DNA from: Penaeus vannamei
Lineage: Eukaryota; Arthropoda; Malacostraca; Decapoda; Penaeidae
Direction: 5' to 3'
NCBI RefSeq assembly: GCF_042767895.1
Contig: NC_091576.1
Span: forward strand, 34,842,431-34,857,430
Length of the DNA: 15,000 bases
In this document: in pieces, positions 1-6,719 of the stretch
How positions within the stretch are numbered: the stretch's first letter is position 1
Layout: each line of letters begins with the position of its first letter
Program-made: the position numbers and the translations under genes
Notes under the pieces: model-generated
Seen by the model: the letters and a program-made list of their open reading frames with translations, nothing else
Databases searched by the model: none
Told to the model about the DNA's origin: nothing

Positions 1-159
1 CCAAGTTGTAGATTTTGCGGACTTGGAAGATGAGGGAAGTGGGGGAAAAACAAGTCACCTCCAACGTATCGTTCAGAAAACGCTCATGTGTCCGCCCCTT
101 TAGTAAGCATGGTCCTCTGCGAACATGGCCTCCCTCCTCCTACGTCTACTTGGACATGG

Positions 160-425
160 GACCATTTTTAACTTATTCTTTCTCATTAACATCATTAGTC
201 TTATTGATGTCATTATCATTATTATCTTTAGTAATTTTACTTCATTTTTCATTAAAATCATTAGCCTCGTTGTCTTTGTTATTGTCGAATATCATCCTGT
301 TCTTTTCATTATCATTATCATTATAGCTATTAGCATAATTATTATATTCATTACCTTTGTTAATGTATTACGTCCAGTACCTTTTTCTTCATCGTTACAA
401 CTATCATCACTATTGTCAAGGATCT
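160..425. repeat. ATT/ATC-rich low-complexity tract downstream of the unit 1 gene
   Basis: Imperfect ATT/ATC trinucleotide DNA (cattatcattattatc-like) between block A and the 3' UTR. The same tract lies at about 1430-1685, 4785-5040, 8040-8290, 11400-11650 and 14560-14810. It opens frames of Ile/Leu/Ser/Phe-rich peptides on both strands that look like by-products of composition. I see no gene in it. Confidence 0.8.
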
Positions 426-472
426 CAGAACAAAATAGGGTATTTGATATTATAAATGTATTAAAAGTGTGT

Positions 473-478
473 TTTATG
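473..478 (-). terminator. Degenerate polyadenylation hexamer (CATAAA) of unit 1
   Basis: At the position where units 2-5 have AATAAA, unit 1 reads CATAAA on the gene strand (plus strand tttatg), 90 nt past the TGA. This is a known weak variant of the signal and would be expected to work poorly. It fits a gene copy that also lacks its 5' half, but unit 6 has the same change. Confidence 0.5.
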
Positions 479-567
479 TCATGCATTGACGACTTACTCA
501 TAAAAGACGTTAAATGACGGATGAATACATGTGTAGCTCTTTAACATGTTGAATTCTTACAATCGGA

Positions 568-796
568 TCATTTCCCGTATCCATAGCCACCGCCATAGCC
601 GCCACCATAGCCTCCTCCGCGACCGCCGCCATAGCCTCCGTAACCACCTCCGCTACCGCCGCCATAACCACCACCATAACCTCCGCTGCCACCTCCGTAG
701 CCGCCTCCATAGCCTCCGTAGCCACCTCCGCGACCGCCTCCATAACCACCTCCATAGCCTCCACGGCCGCCGCTATGGCCCCCTCCATAACCACTT
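568..796 (-). pseudogene. 5'-truncated glycine/tyrosine-rich protein pseudogene
   Basis: This is the 3' half of the family gene: a Gly-Tyr repeat frame ending GYGYGK with TGA at 570-568, as in the intact copies. Reading upstream, the frame runs through GGRGG, GGYGG and GGHSGGRGG-type blocks to about 796, where homology to the gene stops and the sequence continues as ATT/ATC spacer matching unit 2 from about 4156. An in-frame TGA lies one codon beyond the junction. There is no signal peptide, ATG, intron or TATA promoter upstream; the next sequence is blocks B and A. Compared with intact copies it has lost the signal sequence and roughly the first 15 mature residues. One complete 78 bp repeat (641-718) remains. 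Expression of a secreted product is unlikely unless a new promoter is used. Confidence 0.85.
641..718 (-). repeat. 78 bp glycine-domain minisatellite, unit 1 pseudogene
   Basis: One full copy of the 78 bp (26-codon) period, flagged by taaccacctcc at 641 and tagccacctcc at 719, flanked by partial copies. In frame it encodes GYGGYGGGYGGGSGGY-type sequence. Confidence 0.75.
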
Positions 797-977
797 CATT
801 ATTACTATTATGATGATTATCATTATTGCCCCTAATAGCATTACCTTTGACACTTTTTATCCTCATTATTATCCTTTCATCACGATTATCATTACTACCA
901 CTGTTACTATTATCATGACAGCTGTTACCGTTATTATAATTATCATTAATACCACTATTACTATTATAATTTATGCT

Positions 978-1085
978 CCTTTGAGGAACTTGGAAGACGC
1001 GCGTATGTAAACAATGATGACGTCACGAATTATAAGAATAAACACTTGGAAAATATAATGATATGAAATACAGCTTCATTGTTTA
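978..1085. other. Conserved spacer block B with CRE-like palindrome, unit 1
   Basis: About 110 bp of non-repetitive DNA between the ATT/ATC tract and the (AT)n array, near-identical in units 1-5 (also at about 4338-4445, 7586-7695, 10937-11045 and 14121-14230). It holds gaggaacttggaagacgcg and then TGACGTCA at 1018-1025, the full 8 bp consensus for CREB/ATF-type bZIP factors. No open frame looks real here. Regulatory function is not shown. Confidence 0.5.
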
Positions 1086-1099
1086 AACATCATGTTAAT

Positions 1100-1101
<2 letters not shown>

Positions 1102-1156
<55 letters not shown>
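1102..1156. repeat. (AT)n dinucleotide array, spacer 1
   Basis: Uninterrupted alternating AT of about 55 bp, preceded by gttaattg and followed by aattttta. Its length differs in every unit, as expected for a mutable microsatellite. Confidence 0.95.
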
Positions 1157-1161
<5 letters not shown>

Positions 1162-1174
1162 TATGATTTTTGTA

Positions 1175-1430
1175 GTTGAGTTTTCTTTAATTAGCAGATT
1201 GCAGACACTTGCCATGTCCTTCTCGCCGATGTCCAAATGATACATAATGCCCGTTTCTCCTTGCGACCAAGTTGTAGATTTTGCGGACTTGGAAGATGAG
1301 GGAAGTGGGGGAAAAACAAGTCACCTCCAACGTATCGTTCAGAAAACGCTCATGTGTCCGCCCCTTTAGTAAGCATGGTCCTCTGCGAACATGGTCTCCC
1401 TCCTCCTACGTCTACGTGGGTATGGGACCA
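1175..1430. other. Conserved non-repetitive spacer block A
   Basis: About 250 bp of mixed-composition DNA, clearly unlike the surrounding simple repeats, present in every unit (1-165 partial, 1175-1430, 4530-4785, 7785-8040, 11145-11400, 14305-14560). It includes gcagacacttgccatgtcc, the array anchor and a C/T-rich patch. A plus-strand frame of about 50 residues (MRTWKMREVGEKQVTSNVSF and on) is open in all copies, but differences between copies mostly change residues, so I do not call it a gene. It could be a fossil exon or mobile-element fragment carried along, or a regulatory block. Confidence 0.55.
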
Positions 1431-1734
1431 ATTTTAACTAATTCTTTCTCATTAACATCATTAGTCTTATTGATGCCATTACCATTATTATCTTTAGTAA
1501 TTTTACTTCATTTTTCATTAAAATCATAACCTCGTTGTCTTTGTTATTGTCGATCATCCTGTTCTTTTCATTATCATTATCATTATAGCTATTAGAATAA
1601 TTATTATGCTCATTACCTTTGTTAATGTATTACGTCCAGTACCTTTTTCTTCATCGTTACAACTATCATCACTATTGTCAAGGATCTCAGAATAAAATAG
1701 GGTATTTAATATTATAAATGTATTAAAAGTGTGT

Positions 1735-1740
1735 TTTATT
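1735..1740 (-). terminator. AATAAA polyadenylation signal, unit 2 gene
   Basis: AATAAA on the gene strand (plus strand tttatt), 90 nt beyond the TGA, followed by an A/T-rich stretch where cleavage would fall about 10-30 nt on. Position and context are conserved in units 3-5. Confidence 0.7.
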
Positions 1741-1829
1741 TCATGCATTGACGACTTACTCATAAAAGACGTTAAATGACGGATGAATACATGTGTAGCT
1801 CTTTAACATGTTGAATTCTTACAATCGGA

Positions 1830-2754
1830 TCATTTCCCGTATCCATAGCCACCGCCATAGCCGCCACCATAGCCTCCTCCGCGACCGCCGCCATAGCCTC
1901 CATAACCACCTCCGCTACTGCCGCCATAACCACCACCATAACCTCCGCTGCCACCTCCGTAGCCGCCTCCATAGCCTCCGTAGCCACCTCCGCGACCGCC
2001 TCCATAACCACCACCATAACCTCCGCTGCCACCTCCGTAGCCGCCTCCATAGCCTCCGTAGCCACCTCCGCGACCGCCTCCATAACCACCACCATAACCT
2101 CCGCTGCCACCTCCGTAGCCGCCTCCATAGCCTCCGTAGCCACCTCCGTGCCCGCCACCATAACCGCCTCCACGGCCGCCTCCATAACCGCCTCCATATC
2201 CTCCATAGCTTCTGCCTCCCGCCAGGACACATGCCACCATGGCAGCCACCAACACAAGTGCGAGAGAATATTTCTGAAACGGAACAAAATACGATAAGCT
2301 TAAAATAGAACTGGAATTCTTCCTGTAGAATAAAAGATTGATCTTTTGATCTTTGGGACTATGGCCATCGTGTACGAATTTATTCAGTCTGACTATATAT
2401 TGAGTTTAAGTTTATATCTTAAGCATTTGACTGAGCTTATGTGTTATGTCTTGAGTTTATGTCTTATGATCTGGTTCCAAATGTGAAACTTAATTTGGGT
2501 TTATATATTATGCTTCTGATTTTGTCTACAATATATGCCTTTGAATTAGTAATACAAGCTATGAGTTCCCACATGTATAGCAAATCATATGATATGAATA
2601 ATGTTTGGTTGAGCTAGTCATTAACTGACATTGATAATACTTGCAGTAGAGGTTGTATCAGTGATGTAGTATATCTATATCGTTACATATTTATATACAT
2701 ACATGCATGCATACATACACACATGCATGCATATATGTTTGTGTACATATACAT

Positions 2755-2845
<91 letters not shown>

Positions 2846-3097
2846 TATATATATGTATATATACCTATATATATATGTGTTTATAGTGTGATATTGATAG
2901 ATAAACATGGATAGGTAGGTAGATAGATAAAAGGATATATCACTGTATATATACATGTATGTATATACATAAACACACATATATGTATGTGTATATACAT
3001 ATGTATGTATGTATGTACCTATGGATGTGTGTATGCATGTGTATACAGACGTGCTGAAGCAAGCACACGCATTCACTCCATGCAGTATACGTACCAT
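1830..3097 (-). CDS. Secreted glycine/tyrosine-rich repeat protein, copy 2 (148 aa)
   Basis: Two-exon gene: complement(join(1830..2273, 3095..3097)). Exon 1 contributes only the ATG (ttgcacaATG|gtacgt donor). Exon 2 begins after the acceptor ccgtttcag, giving M|KYSLALVLV in phase 0. Residues 1-19 (MKYSLALVLVAAMVACVLA) form a typical signal peptide: Lys, hydrophobic core, small residues at the likely cleavage site. The mature chain of about 129 aa starts GGRSYGG and is built almost only of Gly and Tyr with spaced Arg, Ser and His; it has no Cys or acidic residue. It holds three tandem 26-residue repeats (DNA 1903-2136) and ends GYGYGK then TGA. The product should be a secreted, basic, disordered, linear protein. 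Arthropod relatives by composition include cuticle/matrix GGY proteins and glycine-rich antimicrobial peptides; sequence alone does not decide. This is the longest copy. The start rests on the splice model; without it exon 2 has no good ATG before the signal core. Confidence 0.88.
1903..2136 (-). repeat. 78 bp coding minisatellite, three copies (unit 2)
   Basis: Three head-to-tail 78 bp periods starting at 1903, 1981 and 2059; the last two are almost identical and the first is more diverged. Each encodes 26 residues (GYGGYGGGYGGGSGGY, then GGGYGGGRGG). The period is a multiple of three, so gain or loss keeps the frame. Confidence 0.9.
2274..3094 (-). other. Intron 1 of copy 2 (821 bp)
   Basis: Donor gtacgt lies directly after the ATG; acceptor is a pyrimidine-rich run ending cag. 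From acceptor to donor the intron holds about 380 bp of conserved single-copy sequence, including a degenerate short repeat at 2400-2520, then the palindromic catgcatgcat region, the (AC)n/(AT)n microsatellite and a tangle of short tatgtat/tacatat motifs. No coding sequence is evident inside. Matching introns are 845 bp (5506-6350), 853 bp (8842-9694) and 737 bp (12144-12880). Confidence 0.82.
2757..2841. repeat. Compound (AC)n(AT)n microsatellite in intron of copy 2
   Basis: Pure (AC)n at 2757-2794 runs straight into interrupted (AT)n to about 2841. On the transcript this is (AU)n followed by (GU)n. Length and interruptions differ in each unit. Confidence 0.93.
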
Positions 3098-3134
3098 TGT
3101 GCAAAGCTTTCCGGTATGAAGTCAGGCCAGACTC

Positions 3135-3190
3135 TGCTTCAGGCTGAAGGAACTTCAAGCTTTTATATCCACCGAGGGAATCGCCGAGCC
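3135..3190 (-). promoter_or_regulatory. TATA-box core promoter of copy 2
   Basis: On the gene strand ggaTATAAAAGctt sits at 3167-3160. Candidate initiators are ttcAgcct (A at 3145) and gcAgag (A at 3135), the latter about 32 nt from the start of the TATA box. Transcription from here gives a 5' UTR of about 38-48 nt ending ttgcacaATG. The promoter block (about 3055-3232) is nearly invariant in units 2-5, and this combination of TATA, spacing, ATG and donor is the main support for the exon 1 call. Confidence 0.8.
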
Positions 3191-3254
3191 GTTCTGCGCC
3201 TGAGAAACACGCGTCATGGGATGTGATAATAATTTCGTGCCAGATTTTCATTGT

Positions 3255-3283
3255 CTTTTTTTTATTTCTTTCTTTCTTCTTTA
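3255..3283. repeat. Promoter-proximal (CTTT)n/poly-T tract, unit 2
   Basis: Pure pyrimidine on the plus strand apart from one A, purine on the gene strand, about 90-120 bp upstream of the TATA box. CTTT number and T-run length vary among units (6511-6538, 9855-9884, 13041-13073). Confidence 0.75.
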
Positions 3284-3439
3284 CGACCGACCTGGTGGAA
3301 TTGTTTCATTATTGTTTGGCTATGATTTAAATCTACATTCAGAATCGAATTACGTTCATACAATGAAATGATCAATATAATGATACCTTTCTTCTCACAA
3401 ATCACCAGTTTGGTTGCATTTCTGTTTATGGAGGGTTAG

Positions 3440-4335
3440 GAGAGTTATTCATGTTAACATAACTATTTTGTTATTATTACTGTTATCACTCTTATCATTA
3501 GACATCCCCTTGTTATTATTTTGTTGACATTGTCATCCCTATTATTATTGCTATTATTTTTACCATTATTATCATTATTATCATTGTTATTATCATCACT
3601 ATTATTGTTACAGTATAATCAATATTGTCATTAATATTGTTATCATTATCATCATATTTTTTATCAACAGCATTATCATTATCATTTCTCATGTTATCCT
3701 TATTATCATCACTGGTATCAATATGTTTATCATTATTGTTATCGTTGTCAAAAACAATATCATTACTGTTATTTTTATTTTTATCATCCTTATCTGCATC
3801 ATCATTTTTATAATTATTATTGATATCATTATCATTATCATTGCCACTATCATTAACATTATTATTATCGTCATTGGTGTCGTGATCATTATTATTATCA
3901 TCGTTACTATAATTATCATCTGTAGTAGTAGTAGTACTAATAGTATCATTACTAGGATCATTACTGTTGTTATTTTCATCATTATTATTGCAATTATTTT
4001 TGTCTTTATCATCATTACATATATAATTTTAATCCATATCACAAACCTTAATACAGTTATCATTATGATGTTGATAAAGAGGATAATGGTAATGGTAATA
4101 ATAACAATAATCATTATTGATATTACTCTTATCATTATTGTTATATTTTTATATATCATTATTACTATTATGATGATTATCATTATTGCCCCTAGTAGCA
4201 TTACCTTTGACACTTTTTATCCTCATTATTATCCTTTCATCACGATTATCATTACTACCACTGTTACTATTATCATGACAGTTGTTACTGTTATTATAAT
4301 TATCATTAATACCACTATTACTATTATCATTTATG
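3440..4335. repeat. Long ATT/ATC-rich tract upstream of copy 2
   Basis: About 900 bp of degenerate ATT/ATC repeat (tcattattatcattatc-like). Long Ile/Met/Val-rich frames are open on both strands because this repeat rarely makes stop codons. They have no non-repeat domain and vary freely among units, so I call no gene. The tract recurs at about 6720-7585, 10060-10935 and 13260-14120. Confidence 0.9.
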
Positions 4336-4337
4336 CT

Positions 4338-4445
4338 CCTTTGAGGAACTTGGAAGACGCGTGTATGTAAACAATGAAGACGTCACGGATTATAAGAATA
4401 AACACTTGGAAAATATAAGGATATGAAATACAGCTTCATTTTTTA
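4338..4445. other. Conserved block B, unit 2 (CRE-like site mutated)
   Basis: Same block as at 978-1085, but the palindrome reads AGACGTCA at 4378-4385, one base off TGACGTCA. The other four copies in the window keep the full consensus. Confidence 0.45.
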
Positions 4446-4459
4446 AATATCATGTTAAT

Positions 4460-4461
<2 letters not shown>

Positions 4462-4509
<48 letters not shown>
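4462..4509. repeat. (AT)n dinucleotide array, spacer 2
   Basis: Pure alternating AT of about 48 bp, flanked as in unit 1 by gttaattg and aattttta. Confidence 0.95.
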
Positions 4510-4513
<4 letters not shown>

Positions 4514-4529
4514 TATAATTTTTGTAGTT

Positions 4530-4785
4530 GAGTTTTCTTAACTTAGCAGATTGCAGACACTTGCCATGTCCTTCTCGCCGATGTCCAAATGATACATAAT
4601 GTCCGTTTCTCCTTGCGACCAAGTTGTAGATTTTGCGGACTTGGAAGATGAGGGAAGTGGGGAAAAAACAAGTCACCTCCAACGTATCGTTCAGAAAACG
4701 CTCATGTGTCCGCCCCTTTAGTAAGCATGGTCCTCTGCGAACATGGCCTCCCTCCTCCTACGTCTACTTGGATATGGGACTAATT
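4530..4785. other. Conserved block A, unit 2/3 junction
   Basis: Copy of the non-repetitive spacer block described at 1175-1430. From here on the copies carry ggggaaaaaaca where units 1 and 2 have gggggaaaaaca. No gene called. Confidence 0.5.
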
Positions 4786-5089
4786 TTAACTTATTCTTTC
4801 TCATTAACATCATTAGTCTTATTGATGCCATTATCATTATTATCTTTAGTAATTTTACTTCATTTTTCATTAAAATCATAACCTCGTTGTCTTTGTTATT
4901 GTCGAATATCATCCTGTTCTTTTCATTATCATTATCATTATAGCTATTAGAATAATTATTATGCTCATTACCTTTGTAAATGTATTACGTCCAGTACCTT
5001 TTTCTTCATCGTTACAACTATCATCACTATTGTCAAGGATCTCAGAACAAAATAGGGTATTTAATATTATAAATGTATTAAAAGTGTGT

Positions 5090-5095
5090 TTTATT
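5090..5095 (-). terminator. AATAAA polyadenylation signal, unit 3 gene
   Basis: AATAAA on the gene strand, 90 nt beyond the TGA at 5187-5185, in the same context as unit 2. Confidence 0.7.
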
Positions 5096-5184
5096 TCATG
5101 CATTGACGACTTACTCATAAAAGATGTTAAATGACTGATGATTACATGTGTAGCTCTTTAACATGTTGAATTCTTACAATCGGA

Positions 5185-6025
5185 TCATTTCCCGTATCCA
5201 TAGCCACCGCCATAGCCGCCACCATAGCCTCCTCCGCGACCGCCGCCATAGCCTCCATAACCACCTCCGCGACCGCCTCCATAACCACCACCATAACCTC
5301 CGCTGCCACCTCCGTAGCCGCCTCCATAGCCTCCGTAGCCACCTCCGCGACCGCCTCCATAACCACCTCCATAGCCTCCGTGCCCGCCACCATAACCGCC
5401 TCCACGGCCGCCTCCATAACCGCCTCCATATCCTCCATAGCTTCTGCCTCCCGCCAGGACACATGCCACCATGGCAGCCACCAACACAAGTGCGAGAGAA
5501 TATTTCTGAAACGGAACAAAATACGATAAGCTTAAAATAGAACTGGAATTCTTTCTGTAGAATAAAAGATTGATCTTTTGATCTTTGGGACTATGGCCAT
5601 CGTGTACGAATTTATTCAGTCTGATTATATATTGAGTTTAAGTTTATATCTTAAGCATTTGACTGAGCTTATGTGTTATGTCTTGAGTTTATGTCTTATG
5701 ATCTGGTTCCAAATGTGAAACTTAGTTTGGGTTTATATATTATGCTTCTGATTTTGTCTACAATATATGCCTTTGAATTAGTAATACAAGCTATGAGTTC
5801 CCACATGTATAGCAAATCATATGATATGAATAATGTTTGGTTGAGCTAGTCATTAACTGACATTGATAATACTTGCAGTAGAGGTTGTATCAGTGATGTA
5901 GTATATCTATATCGTTACATATTTATATACATACATGCATGCATACATACACACATGCATGCATATATGTTTGTGTACATATACATGTACACACACACAC
6001 ACACCCACACACACACACACACACA

Positions 6026-6097
<72 letters not shown>

Positions 6098-6353
6098 TAT
6101 ATACATATATATGTATATATACCTATATATATGTGTTTATAGTGTGATATTGATAGATAAACATGGATAGGTAGGTACATAAATAAGAGGATATATCACT
6201 GTATATATGCATATATGTATACACATAAACACACATATATGTATGTGTATATACATATGTATGTATGTATGTACCTATGGATGTGTGTATGCATGTGTAT
6301 ACAGACGTGCTGAAGCAAGCACACGCATTCACTCCATGCAGTATACGTACCAT
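5185..6353 (-). CDS. Secreted glycine/tyrosine-rich repeat protein, copy 3 (107 aa)
   Basis: complement(join(5185..5505, 6351..6353)), with the same ATG|gtacgt donor and cag acceptor as copy 2. The signal peptide is identical to copy 2 (residues 1-19). The mature part, about 88 aa, starts GGRSYGGYGGGYGGG, passes through a GGHGGYGGG block and one complete 26-residue repeat (DNA 5258-5335), and ends GYGYGK. It is the shortest intact copy, 26 residues shorter than copy 4, exactly one repeat. No stop or frameshift interrupts it, and the TATA promoter and AATAAA signal are present, so it should be expressible. Function as for copy 2: a secreted structural or antimicrobial glycine-rich protein, unresolved. 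Confidence 0.88.
5258..5335 (-). repeat. 78 bp coding minisatellite, one full copy (unit 3)
   Basis: One complete 78 bp period between the markers at 5258 and 5336, with a partial period following. Confidence 0.85.
5989..6092. repeat. Compound (AC)n(AT)n microsatellite in intron of copy 3
   Basis: (AC)n at 5989-6064, interrupted by a ccc and a ctc step, then (AT)n to about 6092. It accounts for much of the 845 bp intron (5506-6350). Confidence 0.93.
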
Positions 6354-6390
6354 TGTGCAAAGCTTTCCGGTATGAAGTCAGGCCAGACTC

Positions 6391-6446
6391 TGCTTCAGGC
6401 TGAAGGAACTTCAAGCTTTTATATCCACCGAGGGAATCGCCGAGCC
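6391..6446 (-). promoter_or_regulatory. TATA-box core promoter of copy 3
   Basis: TATAAAAG at 6423-6416 on the gene strand, with the same initiator candidates, 5' UTR and ttgcacaATG as copy 2. Confidence 0.8.
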
Positions 6447-6719
6447 GTTCTGCGCCTGAGAAACACGCGTCATGGGATGTGATAATAATTTCATGCCAGA
6501 TTTTCATTGTCTTTTTTTTATTTCTTTCTTTCTTCTTTACGACCGACCTGGTGGAATTGTTTCATTATTGTTTGGCTATGATTAAAATCTACATTCAGAA
6601 TCGAATTACGTTCATACAATGAAATGATCAATATAATGATACCTTTCTTCTCACAAATCACCAGTTTGGTTGCATTTCTGTTTATGGAGGGTTAGGAGAG
6701 TTATTCATGTTAACATATC

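Larger units (their letters stand above)
1..1266 (-). repeat. Tandem array unit 1, internally deleted (1266 bp)
   Basis: First copy of the roughly 3.3 kb tandem repeat, measured from the anchor ccaagttgtagattttgcgg to its next occurrence at 1267. It keeps block A, the 3'-flank ATT/ATC tract, the 3' UTR, the C-terminal glycine domain, the last part of the upstream ATT/ATC tract, block B and the (AT)n array. It lacks about 2.1 kb present in unit 2, comprising signal-peptide exon, intron, exon 1, promoter and most of the upstream spacer. Unit boundaries are arbitrary. Strand is that of the gene it carries. Confidence 0.93.
1267..4618 (-). repeat. Tandem array unit 2 (3352 bp, complete)
   Basis: Complete repeat unit. 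Order on the plus strand: block A end, ATT/ATC tract, 3' UTR, exon 2 (antisense), intron, exon 1, promoter, long ATT/ATC tract, block B, (AT)n, block A start. It aligns base by base with units 3-5 apart from microsatellite length, 78 bp repeat number and scattered substitutions. Confidence 0.95.

Noticed and set aside
1281..1529. Plus-strand 82-codon frame (MRTWKMREVGEKQ...) repeated in every unit
   Set aside because: Half of it is block A and half is ATT/ATC repeat. Differences between copies are mostly residue-changing, and no promoter, splice context or polyadenylation signal was found. The DNA block itself is reported as a finding.
1554..1763. A 69-codon minus-strand frame (MSKSSMHEIKHTF...) intact in all six units, downstream of each glycine-protein gene
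   Set aside because: It lies in the 3' UTR, overlaps the AATAAA signal and ends in ATT/ATC repeat. The base differences I could see between copies all change the residue, the opposite of what purifying selection on a protein would give.
1772..2287. Minus-strand Glu/Ala/Val/Met-rich frame (MFRFRNILSHLCWWLPWW...) across exon 2
   Set aside because: It starts inside the intron's acceptor region, in a different frame from the signal peptide, and consists of frame-shifted glycine repeats.
1808..2308. Plus-strand His/Arg/Leu-rich frame opposite the glycine exon (and its equivalents in the other units)
   Set aside because: It is the antisense of the Gly/Tyr codon repeat. It lacks an independent start context and its length tracks the sense-strand minisatellite.
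2700..2740. The catgcatgcat palindromes beside the intronic microsatellite as a mobile-element terminal repeat
   Set aside because: They are short self-complementary ATGC runs within tat/cat-rich sequence. No target-site duplication or transposase frame is visible.
2703..2914. Thr/His/Tyr/Ile repeat peptides from the (AC)n/(AT)n microsatellites (also near 5915-6180 and 9243-9524)
   Set aside because: They are translations of dinucleotide repeats and change with repeat length in each unit.
2675..3097. Minus-strand frame MVRILHGVNACACFS... starting at the true ATG and reading on into the intron, and its counterparts
   Set aside because: This is intron read-through past the gtacgt donor into microsatellite DNA. 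The spliced product has a proper signal peptide and the read-through does not.
3723..4370. Long Ile/Met/Val-rich open frames on both strands of the ATT/ATC tracts (also around 6945-7530, 10291-10969, 13307-14156)
   Set aside because: They arise from ATT/ATC repeat DNA that seldom forms stops. They contain no recognisable domain, overlap on opposite strands, and are broken or fused by small indels between units.
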